Below, in pieces: positions 13,625 to 23,237 of a stretch of DNA of 64,000 nucleotides. The stretch is taken from positions 1-64,000 of the forward strand of contig CAYMII010000019.1 in NCBI GenBank assembly GCA_964390565.1, written 5' to 3'. The notes under the pieces are model-generated. The model made no database searches, was not told the origin of the DNA, and saw only the letters and a list, made by a program, of their open reading frames with translations. Numbering within the stretch: the stretch's first letter is position 1; each line of letters begins with the position of its first letter. A program made the position numbers and the translations under genes. Source of the DNA: UBA8529 sp964390565. Lineage in GTDB: Bacteria > Bacteroidota > Bacteroidia > Bacteroidales > Tenuifilaceae.

Positions 13625-16600
13625 TTCTTTTTTACCTCCTCTGTTTTTGTTTCGTTTTCTTCTTTATTAGTTTCTTCAACCTTTGGTGTTTCTTTTACTT
13701 CCATATTCTCATCGCCACCTTGTATTTGCTTATAACGTTCGCGAGCAGTATTTAAAGTGTTGTTAGTACCAATAAGATAGTTGTACTTTTGTTGACCAAG
13801 TGGCACTTTAACTTTTCTATCACTAGCTTTTAGAAGTTTAATTGGGGCAACAAACCCATCATTACTTGATGAAACTTGCATTGCACCCTTTGTGTAGCTG
13901 AAAACGTAGTATTTATCTTCACCTAAATGAATGTAAAGTGTCATAAAATCGCCACTGCGGCGTTTTACAATTTCAATAAATCCATTTACCTTTTTGTTTA
14001 CTTGGATGTTACCTATTGTACCAATTCCAATTTTACCAGAGGAAATAAACGATCGAGTGCGTTGATTCCATTTTAATTTCACTTCTGCAAGGGTAATTGT
14101 ACTTTCCAAACCTTTTGGTGTTTGTGTAGGAGCACCAAATAAACCAATCTGTGACAGTGCCAATGAAGCATCCTTGGGATCTAAAAGGTCATAGTATGTT
14201 TTTTTAACAATTTTTCTTGATAAATCAACCTTATCAAGCATGATATTTGAATTAATATCAGAAGCCATAGCTTCCAACGCTTTTTGATTAAAGAAGAAGT
14301 TGATTTGAAGGATTGCATCAAGGCTAATTGTATTATCCTCGAGTTTATGAATTAGGCTGCCATTGGCTTTTAGTTTAACTTGACCTAACTCTATTGGTAA
14401 AACAATATTTCCCTCACCAAACATCATGCAAAAATCTTTTTGTAGGCTAACTGTGTTACCCGAAGTATCAGGGTTGAATATTTTATAAGCTGGTCCAATT
14501 GTGAATCGGCGGTTGTTTTTGTTGAAATTCATATAACCTGAAGCAGATACAAATGGAATATCACTATACGTTTTGCGAATACCCATGAATGAACCATAAA
14601 GTTTTATAGAATCTTCAGTAATAATACTACCATTTATAAGGCGTACAAAATTTATATTTTGTGGTTCAGCTGCTACTGGGATAAGAATACTATCAGGGTT
14701 AATCATAGCTTCAAACCTAAAAGGGTTAGGGTTTAGCTTAAAGCATTTAAAAATTGGGCGAGTTCCACCATTGAAATGTAAGTACTTATCTGGTGAATTT
14801 AAGGCAACTTTACCAATAAACCCAAATTCTGGGCTAAGCCTAAACTTATCAGGTTCATTGATAACTCCATTTCCAAATGTTTTGCCTACTTCATTAACAC
14901 CAATTTCAGAAAAGAAAACTGTTTCAACAGAATCCGTTTCATCAATATAATCGTAAAACCCTTTTCCCGCATACTTTTTACGGCTAACAATGGTAACATC
15001 TGAATTGTATATTTTGTGGTATCGAAGAGGAATGCTTGCCGATATGGCTGAAGCATATATTTGTAGCATTCTCCGTTTTGGTTCAACTGCAATTTTTTTG
15101 TCTTTTGGATAGATTGCTGCATCAGCAACAAGGATATATTTTACAGAATCAGCATTAAGATTTGATGTCTTTAAGTTGTATTTGGCTTTTGGAGCAAAAA
15201 AGTAGAGCGAGTCCTCATCGAATCGGTATGAGTAGAATAAGTTACCAGCCGGAATACTATCTCTATCAGCCATTTTTGAAACGTGAAATTTTTGACTTTC
15301 AACGGCTTTTTGTCGGCCTCCAGTTGACATGGTTAGCTCATTATTATCCAAACTCCAGATAAACCTGTCGAGGTGTGTTTCATAACGCAATGGCTCCATT
15401 TTTGCAAAAATACTAGAGCCTCGTTTATCAAAAGTTCCTTGACGAGTTAAGAAGTCAATTTTAGCTTTTAGCTTTATGGTTTCAAATGATATAGAATCTG
15501 ATGTTGGAGAAGTGTAAAGGTCTAAGCTTGTTGAGTCGGTTATAAAATCGTTAGCGTTGAATTCATATTTATTTGAAACAAGTTTTGCATTCTCAGTTCT
15601 TGCAATTCCATCGCCAGTTAACCCAAGTGGTTCAAGTAACAGGTTGCCGAGCAAACGTGCTTGATTAGCATATAGTTGAAACGTTTTTTCACCTTTGTAG
15701 ATATAAAACTTTTCCTTTTTGGGATACCATTTAATATTGTGTACCTCACCATATGTGATTGGGTACTGAATTCCAGTAAGTTGTTGTGCTATGTCGAATT
15801 GAGTCGATTTGGTTTTCATCGAGTCGGGAAAGAAATAGAAGTCGTTGGAAGTTGTCGTTGAAGTGATGTATTTCACTTGGCCATCGGCCCTTAGCCCTTG
15901 ATTACTTAAATCGATTTTATTAAATACACGTCCTTTGCCTTGATATAAAGCAAACCCTTCGGGTGGTGTTTGCCTAACAAATCCCATCGAATTATCGGGA
16001 CGGAGCGATAGCGTATCTGTTATTGGAGCTAAAATATTTGTTGAGTGAAGAACCCCAACGAAGTTCAAATCTTTTTGTTCAAAACTATTAAGATTGCTGA
16101 ACTTGAAAGGCTTTACTTCAAAATAAAAACTGTCACGTTTATATACTCCTCCAAAGATTGAGGGATCATCGTAGTAAACAAAAGAAGTTGCTGTACTATT
16201 GAAAATAGGGTAGCCTTTGTTTTTCTTTAAACCCGATTTATTATCGGGTTTGTCAATTAAAATATCACCTTTAATCTTTTCAAAAGTATTTGCAATAGAA
16301 CTGAGCATTCGTTGGCCTTGAGCATCGAATTGTTTGGTTTTATAATCGAGGTTTAGGTTTACAACGTCATCAAGTGAGATTTTAAAATTCTCATAATCAA
16401 AGCCAAATCTCTTGCCTGTAAAGTTGAACAAGCCTGCACGAATAGCACCTCCAAACGAAAAACTACGATTCCGTTTCATAGTAATTTGCTGTTTCGCAGG
16501 GTATATTTTAACATTTTGTGAGTCGCTAACTGAAATGTTTTCAATCCCATTTATCAGCAAATCCATCGTGTTGATATCGAGCGAAGCGTTGGGTGTATTG

Positions 16601-18243
16601 CCTTGAGTTTGTGAACTAAAGTTGATTACATCATAGTCGATAAGCTGTCCACGTGCTTTTATTGCATCGTAGATTTTAGGTGTTATCTGAATTTCATCAG
16701 TGTTAAAATCGTAATAGATATAACCCTGAACAGCAATTTTCATCATCTCAACACGAACTTGTTCGACTGATTTTCTTAAATATCTCGCCATATCCTCAGC
16801 AAGGAAGTACTTGCTTTTAACCTTACGAGCATAGTTTGATAATGCCAGCAAGGGGTGCTGCTCATCGGGACCCATCATGTAGTCGAAGCGTTGTTCGTTA
16901 AAAAAGTTGGCAGACTCGAAATTTGCACGGTTAAACGAAGAGCCGGTAGAGCCTCCAAAAGTGATTTTATTATCGGTTATTTTCCATGTTAGCTGGCTGG
17001 ATGTAATCGATAACTTATGATACGAGCTGTTAAACGGACTTTGGGTTAAAAGTTTTTCGGTAGAGGAAATTGAAACGGTTTTGTTTAAATCGCTGTAGTT
17101 GAAGTTAAGTCCAACGTGGAATAGCGAGTCGTTATCAAATTTAAAGCGAATGCGAGCCTTTTCTGAGTTGATGACCTTACGTTGGAAAATAAGAATATTG
17201 CCCTCAACCCTTAAAAATTCTTTATCGTTTCTTTTAATTATAATTGTTGCGAGTTTAGATTTCCCCCCGGTTCCAATTAACTTCGAGCCACGCATGGTGA
17301 AACCACCCTCGTAATCAACATTTTTGAAAAAATCTTTAATCTTAAACCATTGGTCATATGATTGGAATTCGGGATAAGGAATGTTATCTGGTTTATAATC
17401 TTTTATAAGCCAGTCGGTTAATTGTCCTAGAGTTGGCTTCGAAAAATAATCTTTATTGATAAAGTAGGTCGAATCAGCCTTGTAGTTATTTTCGTTTAGA
17501 TTAACTCTATACTTCTGCAAGTTTGCATATATATCCGACTCGGGGTACTTAGAGCGAATCCAGGTTACTTTACCACCATTTCCGACCCATTTCTTAGTTA
17601 AAGGGTAATAGATACCTTTTGTGGATTTAATATAAAAACTATCCTTAACGTTTGAGCAGATAAGCATTACTGTATCAAACTGAATGGATGGTTCTTTGGT
17701 ATTTCTAAACTTATAAGCAATTCTGTTTACCTTCCAGAAATAGCCACCCTTTTCGTTTAAGATATTTTTTGAAATCAGCTTATAAGTGATGTTAAGATAA
17801 TCGTTGATCGCTGTGATGCTTGAGCCTTGGTCGTTAACGAGATTAATGAAACCTTCTTCCCAAGCAAGATATTGACTCTTGGCATACTCATCGCGCCAAA
17901 AAAACATGATAATGTTAATGTAGGTGAAGAAGTGACTCTTGGTATTAAGAGTCTTGTTAAGCATTGACGTTGATACTGAAACAATTCTTGTTTTTTGCTC
18001 ATCGTTTAGAACAGAGTCTACTGTCCAAAACTTGGTAAAATCCTTTATCAGATTCTCATTTTCGAGCGTAATATCTTGTCTGAGAATATTGCTTAGCTCG
18101 GCAGGGAATTTTTGAATATCGCCCGAGAATTTATCCTCACTACTTGAATAAGCGGTTATCGTTTTAATGGAGATTACGCTTAGTATAGATATTGTTGCAA
18201 TAAGCAATACCCAACTCTTTCGTGATAATAAATTCTTTCTCAT
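13621..18243 (-). CDS. Very large exported protein of unknown function
   Basis: 1540 residues. One hydrophobic segment (about 9-31) acts as signal peptide or anchor. The body is strongly beta-strand-rich with recurrent 'strand-turn-N/D-strand' units (e.g. AKLVSNKYEFNANDFITDST), recalling OstA/LptA- or AsmA-like elongated beta-structures, but no named domain can be assigned. A helical, winged-helix-like island occurs at about 455-520. The C-terminus (about 1510-1540) is a Glu/Lys-rich tail. It starts 10 bases after prmA and is probably last in a long minus-strand operon. Cell-envelope assembly is a guess from size and topology only. Base use matches the neighbours. Confidence 0.85.
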   Translation of the reverse strand: MRKNLLSRKSWVLLIATISILSVISIKTITAYSSSEDKFSGDIQKFPAELSNILRQDITLENENLIKDFTKFWTVDSVLNDEQKTRIVSVSTSMLNKTLNTKSHFFTYINIIMFFWRDEYAKSQYLAWEEGFINLVNDQGSSITAINDYLNITYKLISKNILNEKGGYFWKVNRIAYKFRNTKEPSIQFDTVMLICSNVKDSFYIKSTKGIYYPLTKKWVGNGGKVTWIRSKYPESDIYANLQKYRVNLNENNYKADSTYFINKDYFSKPTLGQLTDWLIKDYKPDNIPYPEFQSYDQWFKIKDFFKNVDYEGGFTMRGSKLIGTGGKSKLATIIIKRNDKEFLRVEGNILIFQRKVINSEKARIRFKFDNDSLFHVGLNFNYSDLNKTVSISSTEKLLTQSPFNSSYHKLSITSSQLTWKITDNKITFGGSTGSSFNRANFESANFFNEQRFDYMMGPDEQHPLLALSNYARKVKSKYFLAEDMARYLRKSVEQVRVEMMKIAVQGYIYYDFNTDEIQITPKIYDAIKARGQLIDYDVINFSSQTQGNTPNASLDINTMDLLINGIENISVSDSQNVKIYPAKQQITMKRNRSFSFGGAIRAGLFNFTGKRFGFDYENFKISLDDVVNLNLDYKTKQFDAQGQRMLSSIANTFEKIKGDILIDKPDNKSGLKKNKGYPIFNSTATSFVYYDDPSIFGGVYKRDSFYFEVKPFKFSNLNSFEQKDLNFVGVLHSTNILAPITDTLSLRPDNSMGFVRQTPPEGFALYQGKGRVFNKIDLSNQGLRADGQVKYITSTTTSNDFYFFPDSMKTKSTQFDIAQQLTGIQYPITYGEVHNIKWYPKKEKFYIYKGEKTFQLYANQARLLGNLLLEPLGLTGDGIARTENAKLVSNKYEFNANDFITDSTSLDLYTSPTSDSISFETIKLKAKIDFLTRQGTFDKRGSSIFAKMEPLRYETHLDRFIWSLDNNELTMSTGGRQKAVESQKFHVSKMADRDSIPAGNLFYSYRFDEDSLYFFAPKAKYNLKTSNLNADSVKYILVADAAIYPKDKKIAVEPKRRMLQIYASAISASIPLRYHKIYNSDVTIVSRKKYAGKGFYDYIDETDSVETVFFSEIGVNEVGKTFGNGVINEPDKFRLSPEFGFIGKVALNSPDKYLHFNGGTRPIFKCFKLNPNPFRFEAMINPDSILIPVAAEPQNINFVRLINGSIITEDSIKLYGSFMGIRKTYSDIPFVSASGYMNFNKNNRRFTIGPAYKIFNPDTSGNTVSLQKDFCMMFGEGNIVLPIELGQVKLKANGSLIHKLEDNTISLDAILQINFFFNQKALEAMASDINSNIMLDKVDLSRKIVKKTYYDLLDPKDASLALSQIGLFGAPTQTPKGLESTITLAEVKLKWNQRTRSFISSGKIGIGTIGNIQVNKKVNGFIEIVKRRSGDFMTLYIHLGEDKYYVFSYTKGAMQVSSSNDGFVAPIKLLKASDRKVKVPLGQQKYNYLIGTNNTLNTARERYKQIQGGDENMEVKETPKVEETNKEENETKTEEVKKN

Positions 18244-18253
18244 ACGTTTTTTC

Positions 18254-19093
18254 TTATGATTTTTGGAACGATATCATAACCCATTCATCGCGGGTAGCCG
18301 TTTTTACATGCGATAATCCGAATTCTGTAGCCTTTTTCTGAATTGCATCGATATTCGATTTGAGAATCCCACTAAGTATTAATTTCCCTTTCGGGTTAAG
18401 AGATTTTACATAGTGTGGGATATCGTTTAGCAAAATGTTAAGGTTGATGTTGGCAAGAATAATATCGAACTGCTTCCCCTCAATTTGCTTTGCATCACCA
18501 CAGATAGCCTCAATGCATTTACACTTATTTACTTCGATATTTTCCAATGAATTATTGTATGCCCACTCATCATTATCGATGGCTGTTACAGCCTTTGCAC
18601 CTCTCATTTCGGCTAAAATGGCCAGCACAGCTGTGCCGCAACCCATATCTAAAACCGATATGTTGGCAAAATCATCATTTAGGATTGCCTCTATCATTAG
18701 ATGAGTAGTTTGATGGTGCCCTGTGCCGAAAGACATTTTTGGGTCGATAATTATGTCGTACTCAATATCGGGCATGCCCCTATGGAATGATGCTCTTACA
18801 AGGCATCGACCATTCACAACAATAGGCTCAAAGTCCGATTCCCATTTGGCATTCCAGTTTTCGCCTTTGATGCGATTAATCTGAAATGTAAACTTTACGC
18901 CTTCAGGCATGGTTAGATTCTTAACCATCGATTCAACTTCTATAGTGTAATCGTTAGCCTTTATGTAGGCGCACAGCTCATTCTCATTATCAGTAAAACT
19001 CTCGAATCCAAAGTCGGCGAGCTGAGCAATAATTATCTCATTTACCTCTTGGCTCGAGGGTTTTGCATCAATTTTTAGCTCGATGTAATCCAT
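18254..19093 (-). CDS. prmA: Ribosomal protein L11 methyltransferase
   Basis: 279 residues. Trimethylates lysines and the N-terminus of L11 using SAM. Seen: N-terminal substrate domain, then PKMSFGTGHHQTTHLMIEAI, SAM motif I VLDMGCGTAVLAILAEMRGA (about 149-168), the DND acidic residue pair in AVTAIDNDEWAYNN and the catalytic ILANINLNILL. It lies between tpiA (12-base gap) and the 1540-residue gene (10-base gap), hence co-transcribed. Confidence 0.96.
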   Translation of the reverse strand: MDYIELKIDAKPSSQEVNEIIIAQLADFGFESFTDNENELCAYIKANDYTIEVESMVKNLTMPEGVKFTFQINRIKGENWNAKWESDFEPIVVNGRCLVRASFHRGMPDIEYDIIIDPKMSFGTGHHQTTHLMIEAILNDDFANISVLDMGCGTAVLAILAEMRGAKAVTAIDNDEWAYNNSLENIEVNKCKCIEAICGDAKQIEGKQFDIILANINLNILLNDIPHYVKSLNPKGKLILSGILKSNIDAIQKKATEFGLSHVKTATRDEWVMISFQKS

Positions 19094-19105
19094 CTTTTGT
19101 TATAT

Positions 19106-19861
19106 CTAGAAAGAGTTTGCTATTGCAATAAAATCATCTGCAACAAGCGATGCTCCGCCAATTAAGCCACCATCAACATCAGGCTTTGCAAATATCTCGG
19201 CAGCATTAGATGGCTTGCAACTTCCACCGTATAGTATGCTGATTTCGTTTGCAACGTCTGGCCCAAACTTTTTGGCTAAAACTTTTCTGATGTATGCGTG
19301 CATTTCCTGTGCTTGCTCAGCAGTGGCATTTCGACCTGTTCCAATTGCCCAAACTGGTTCGTAAGCGACTACAATTTTTTGCATTTGCTCATTTGATAGT
19401 TCGAATAACGATTCTGAAACTTGTTGTTCAACTACATCAAAATATTTGCCCGATTCGCGCTCATCTAGTTTTTCGCCACAGCAGTAGATAGGCGTTAGAC
19501 CATTACTAAGTACCTCTTTTATCTTTCTAAAAAGTAGGTGATTATCCTCTTTGAAATATTCTCTACGTTCTGAGTGACCAATAACAACATGTGTTGCGCC
19601 AACTGCCTTAATCATCGATGCTGCAACCTCGCCGGTATATGCACCTTTTGACCACTCAGCACAATTTTGAGCCCCAACTTTTATTGATGTTCCATTTACA
19701 ATTTTAGCAACCTCGTTAATATGGGTAAAAGGAGGTATAACTATTAGTTCAACATCACTATTTACGGTCGATTTTTTATCGATAACCATTTTTGCCAGTT
19801 CAGCACCCTCTGCGATATTGGTGTTCATCTTCCAATTGCCCGCAACTATTCGTTTTCTCAT
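19106..19861 (-). CDS. tpiA: Triosephosphate isomerase
   Basis: 251 residues, standard length. Interconverts dihydroxyacetone phosphate and glyceraldehyde-3-phosphate. Seen: GNWKMN near the N-terminus (Lys catalytic), VIGHSERR (catalytic His), the AYEPVWAIGTG motif with the catalytic Glu, and the phosphate loop LYGGSCKPSNAAEIF and GGLIGGASL. The gene starts 56 bases after the permease stop; the short gap shows no terminator. Confidence 0.98.
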   Translation of the reverse strand: MRKRIVAGNWKMNTNIAEGAELAKMVIDKKSTVNSDVELIVIPPFTHINEVAKIVNGTSIKVGAQNCAEWSKGAYTGEVAASMIKAVGATHVVIGHSERREYFKEDNHLLFRKIKEVLSNGLTPIYCCGEKLDERESGKYFDVVEQQVSESLFELSNEQMQKIVVAYEPVWAIGTGRNATAEQAQEMHAYIRKVLAKKFGPDVANEISILYGGSCKPSNAAEIFAKPDVDGGLIGGASLVADDFIAIANSF

Positions 19862-19917
19862 GTCAATAAGTTGAAAAAGTTGATATTATAAATTTACAAA
19901 ATAAAAGCATTATCAAG

Positions 19918-21000
19918 CTATGAAATCTTAACTCGTGGATCGAGCATGCCGTAAATCAAATCGACGAGCAGATTTACAATTACAAAGATTATTGAAATAG
20001 CAATAACACAGCCTATTACCAAAGGTACATCGTAGCTGGTTAGAGCGTTTACCATAACATACCCTAAGCCCTTCCACCCAAAGATGTACTCAACAAAAAT
20101 AACACCTGCCATTAGCGATGCAAACCAGCCTGAGATGGCTGTAACTACTGGGTTTAATGAATTTTTAAGGGCATGTCGCCATAGCACTTTGGGGAACGAT
20201 AAGCCTTTGGCTCTTGCAGTTCTAATATAATCCTGCGATAGCGTTTCGAGCAACGAGCTGCGCGTTAGCTGAGTAACTATTGATAGTGGTCGTAACCCAA
20301 GTGTAAGCGTAGGTAGGATAAGGTTTTTAAGTTGAAGATGCACCCCTTCGCCTAAGTCATCTACAACCCACAAATTTCCTGTAAGGTTTAGCCCAGTATA
20401 TCGACCTAATACAAATGCAAAAAGCCAACCAATCAGAATTGCAGCAAAGAACGATGGTAACGACATACCTATGGCTGAAAATGCCAGCGAAAATCTATCG
20501 ATAAATTTATCTTTATTTATTGCTGAAATAACACCAAGGGCAATGCCAAGAATGGTTGCGAAAATCATCGACGCGAAAGCAAGAATAAACGTGTTGGGTA
20601 GCGTTTCACCGATAATTGATGATACCGTTTTCTGACTTTGATACGAGCGCCTCATGTAAGGTCTTTTCAGCACCAGGATTCTTGATTTTGAGAATTTGGC
20701 AATCCTTATGTAGCTTGAGTATGTTGCTTTGTTAATGAATATATAGCTTCCTTTTGATCGTCGATTATGAATAGAGATGGGAGATAAGTCGTTGAGGTAT
20801 TTTAGGTATTGGATAAAAACAGGTTTATCTAACCCTAAATCTTTGCGAACTGCAGCAATTGAAGCCGAGTCACTTCGCTGACCCATCATCATCCTTGCCG
20901 GATCACCAGGAACTAGGTTGAAAAGTAAGAATATCAAGGTAACTACTCCCCAGATTATGAGGATGCTATAAAGAATTTTCTTTGTTAGATATCTTAGCAT
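19918..21000 (-). CDS. DppB/OppB-type ABC transporter permease, orphan
   Basis: 360 residues; inner-membrane subunit of peptide/nickel ABC importers. Seen: N-terminal TM with LVPGDPARMMMG and later membrane segments. The EAA-loop motif that contacts the ATPase is IRTARAKGLSFPKVLWRHAL with LKNSLNPVV. The region between the first TM and the second (about 70-125) is long, basic and hydrophilic (NRRSKGSYIF, RILVLKRPYMRRSYQSQK) and makes it longer than the usual ~310-340. No second permease, ATPase or binding protein is adjacent, so partners must be encoded elsewhere. It lies between mazG and tpiA, likely by operon accretion. Confidence 0.92.
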   Translation of the reverse strand: MLRYLTKKILYSILIIWGVVTLIFLLFNLVPGDPARMMMGQRSDSASIAAVRKDLGLDKPVFIQYLKYLNDLSPISIHNRRSKGSYIFINKATYSSYIRIAKFSKSRILVLKRPYMRRSYQSQKTVSSIIGETLPNTFILAFASMIFATILGIALGVISAINKDKFIDRFSLAFSAIGMSLPSFFAAILIGWLFAFVLGRYTGLNLTGNLWVVDDLGEGVHLQLKNLILPTLTLGLRPLSIVTQLTRSSLLETLSQDYIRTARAKGLSFPKVLWRHALKNSLNPVVTAISGWFASLMAGVIFVEYIFGWKGLGYVMVNALTSYDVPLVIGCVIAISIIFVIVNLLVDLIYGMLDPRVKIS

Positions 21001-21021
21001 TTACTAGTTACAAGTTACATC

Positions 21022-21810
21022 CTAATTATCAAACTTCTTGGCTTCTTCCCAGTAAACGTTCATTTCATCAAGGGTCATTGATTTGAGCGAGCGACCTTGC
21101 TTAATTGTTTTCTCCTCAAGATATCCAAAGCGCTTGATAAACTTTTTATTAGTGCGCTCTAGTGCTGTTTCGGGCTCAATGTTGTAAAGCCTTGCAACGT
21201 TTACAACCGAGAAAAGGAAATCGCCAAGTTCGGCTTCCATCTTGTCCGAATTGTTTACCTCAACCTCACGTTTAAGTTCTTGCAGTTCCTCTTCGACTTT
21301 ATCCCAGACCTGCGAGCGCTCCTCCCAATCAAACCCAACGGCACGAACTTTTTCTTGAATTCTATTTGCCTTTATTAGTGCAGGTAAAACTTTTGGAACA
21401 CCCGATAAGACAGTCTTATTGCCATCTTTCTCTGTGGTCTTTAGCTGCTCCCAGTTTTCTAAAACTTGATTTGCCCCGCTCACTTTTACATCACCATAGA
21501 TGTGCGGGTGACGGTAAATAAGCTTGTCGCAAAGGCTATTGATAACATCTGTTATATCAAAAGCATTTTTCTCGGAACCAATTTTTGAATAGAACACAAT
21601 ATGCAGCAGAATATCGCCGAGTTCTTTCTTGATTAGCTCCAGATCCCCATCAAGAATTCCTTCCGATAGTTCGTAAGTTTCCTCGATGGTAAGCGGACGA
21701 ATACTTTCGAGCGTTTGCTCACGATCCCAAGGACACTTCTCGCGTAGGTCGTCCATTATATCTAGTAGCCTTTCGAATGCCTGTAAGGCTGGTGTTCTAT
21801 CGCTTTTCAT
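21022..21810 (-). CDS. mazG: Nucleoside triphosphate pyrophosphohydrolase MazG
   Basis: 262 residues with two tandem MazG domains. It hydrolyses NTPs to NMP and PPi, sanitising the pool and influencing (p)ppGpp responses. First domain: LREKCPWDREQTLESIRPLT with TIEETYELSEGI and KKELGDILLHIVFYSKIG. Second domain: KMEAELGDFLFSVVNVARL and the terminal LEKTIKQGRSLKSMTLDEMN-like segment. The start is ATG at 21810. Upstream lies a four-helix-bundle cassette. Confidence 0.96.
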   Translation of the reverse strand: MKSDRTPALQAFERLLDIMDDLREKCPWDREQTLESIRPLTIEETYELSEGILDGDLELIKKELGDILLHIVFYSKIGSEKNAFDITDVINSLCDKLIYRHPHIYGDVKVSGANQVLENWEQLKTTEKDGNKTVLSGVPKVLPALIKANRIQEKVRAVGFDWEERSQVWDKVEEELQELKREVEVNNSDKMEAELGDFLFSVVNVARLYNIEPETALERTNKKFIKRFGYLEEKTIKQGRSLKSMTLDEMNVYWEEAKKFDN

Positions 21811-21830
21811 ATTGAATTGTGTTGCTGTTT

Positions 21831-21851
21831 AATGTGTTGCAGTGTTGCTGT
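21831..21851 (-). repeat. Arm of inverted repeat around four-helix-bundle gene 2 (mazG side)
   Basis: Reiterated gttgctgt/gtgttgc words. 21831-21851 is complementary to 22264-22283 at about 18 of 21 positions with one bulge. A further gttgctgt copy lies at 21821. Confidence 0.7.
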
Positions 21852-21861
21852 AACAAAGTTG

Positions 21862-22227
21862 TTATTTTGTTTTATCTGTCTTCAGGTATTTCATGAATTT
21901 AGCTAAACTGTTTTTTTCAAGTTCACATTTTTCTCTTCTTTTTTGAGCAATTTCACCATCTACATACTTTAAATCTTCGGCAATATAATACATGTTCTTT
22001 ACTTCGTTACACGAGCCCTTTGCAATATCGAGGAAACGGTGAAATTCCTTTTTTGATTCCCTTCCAAAACCCTCTGAAATATTGTTCATTATTGAAAAAC
22101 CTGCTGAATAAATTTGATTCTTAAAGCTAAAGTCTTTAAGGTTTTCAAAATCTTTATTTATATCATTCACAATTTCTCGAGCAATTTTCCAAATCTCCAA
22201 GTTTTCAAACCGAGTAACTAGTGGCAT
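21862..22227 (-). CDS. Four-helix-bundle protein (S23/IVP-like), cassette 2
   Basis: 121 residues of the four helix bundle family, but from a different subfamily than the copies at 1727 and 24255. It opens FENLEIWKIAREIVNDI, carries SIMNNISEGFGRESKKEF in place of the VPSNIxEGCAR signature, then RFLDIAKGSCNEVKNMYYIA. Function unknown. It is inserted between the SAM hydroxide adenosyltransferase gene and mazG and is flanked on both sides by arms of an inverted repeat, the same design as the other two copies with unrelated arm sequence. Confidence 0.9.
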   Translation of the reverse strand: MPLVTRFENLEIWKIAREIVNDINKDFENLKDFSFKNQIYSAGFSIMNNISEGFGRESKKEFHRFLDIAKGSCNEVKNMYYIAEDLKYVDGEIAQKRREKCELEKNSLAKFMKYLKTDKTK

Positions 22228-22263
22228 AGCTATTTATTTAAAAATTTACAGCCTCACAGCAAA

Positions 22264-22283
22264 ACAGCACACAGCATCACATT
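22264..22283 (-). repeat. Arm of inverted repeat around four-helix-bundle gene 2 (adenosyltransferase side)
   Basis: Reiterated cagc/acagcac words. This arm is complementary to 21831-21851 and reaches into the stop codon of the SAM hydroxide adenosyltransferase gene (22282-22284). Confidence 0.7.
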
Positions 22284-23079
22284 AAACTTCGTAAAATTTA
22301 ATCCTAACACTCGACCCATTCGATAGGTTTAGCAGTTGTGCTGCATATCCATTGTTTATGGCAATTTCGAGTAATCCAGCAGAGTTGAAGAGGGCAACAA
22401 GTTCACCCGAATCGACATCGTTATAGCTGGTTGAAATGCTGCTTACCTTATTATGCTGACTCTGAACAAATATCTCGAACCTTCTATTTTGGCGCACTCT
22501 CTCAAATAAACCTTTCGAAACGTTCGTAATGGCGTTGAAATATGAGTCGATATAGATGATATTCCCCGTTATAGCATTGTTTTCGATGGTTGCCCTTAAA
22601 GGAATTCGTTGTTCGAAGTTAGTTACCGATTCAGCAACCGATTCAAGCTCGTTACCATTATAAAGACTTTCAATCGCTTTAATCGATGAATCGAGCGATG
22701 CAAAGCTACCTTGTGTCTCGAACAGAAAAGCGTATGCGCTTTGAGGTGGCTCCTTAAACATCAAGCCAATCAACCCATTATCAGGTAAAATGAAATAATG
22801 ATCATTGTAAATGAACGAAATCATCCTCTCTAATCGGCTATTCTCGCTATTCACCATCACAAGGTGGATTGTGCCCTTGGGAAAATGATGATAGCTGTGA
22901 CGCAGCACAAAACCCGCATGGTTTAGGTTGAAGATTGGGATCTGATTGGTAATTTCAACAAGGGTTAAATCGGGGCAAGCAGATACAAGTTTTCCCTTCA
23001 ACACACCGGTGTAGAAATCGTTTTGGTTCCAATCGGTGGTTAAAGTTAAAATCCTATTCGATTTGTCCTCGCTGCTCAT
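22282..23079 (-). CDS. SAM hydroxide adenosyltransferase family protein (DUF62)
   Basis: 265 residues. The family cleaves S-adenosylmethionine with hydroxide to adenosine and methionine and is related to fluorinase and chlorinase. Seen: N-terminal TLTTDWNQNDFYTGVLKGKL, the histidine-rich HAGFVLRHSYHHFPKGTIHL region, LPDNGLIGL and YIDSYFNAITNVSK in the C-terminal barrel. An in-frame TTG at 23091 is possible but the ATG at 23079 is preferred. It heads the minus-strand run and is divergent from phoH. Confidence 0.9.
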   Translation of the reverse strand: MSSEDKSNRILTLTTDWNQNDFYTGVLKGKLVSACPDLTLVEITNQIPIFNLNHAGFVLRHSYHHFPKGTIHLVMVNSENSRLERMISFIYNDHYFILPDNGLIGLMFKEPPQSAYAFLFETQGSFASLDSSIKAIESLYNGNELESVAESVTNFEQRIPLRATIENNAITGNIIYIDSYFNAITNVSKGLFERVRQNRRFEIFVQSQHNKVSSISTSYNDVDSGELVALFNSAGLLEIAINNGYAAQLLNLSNGSSVRIKFYEV

Positions 23080-23193
23080 TATTTTTCCCAATATCCTACA
23101 AAGTTGCTAAAAAAAGCAGCCACCAAAAAGTGTTAACAGAAAAAGGTTATCAGTTTTAATTAACAACGATAAATCAAATCCTTCTTTATTAGC

Positions 23194-23201
23194 TAAATTT
23201 G
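23194..23201 (+). promoter_or_regulatory. Candidate -7 box of phoH
   Basis: TAAATTTG fits TAnnTTTG, 37 bases before the phoH ATG. No clear -33 element is present. Confidence 0.4.
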
Positions 23202-23237
23202 TATGATTTTAATTTATTAAAACTTTAAGCATCGATA

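Noticed and set aside
16229..16251. Terminator-like perfect hairpin (aaacccgat / atcgggttt)
   Set aside because: It lies in the middle of the intact 1540-residue gene and encodes part of a polar loop; no gene boundary is nearby.
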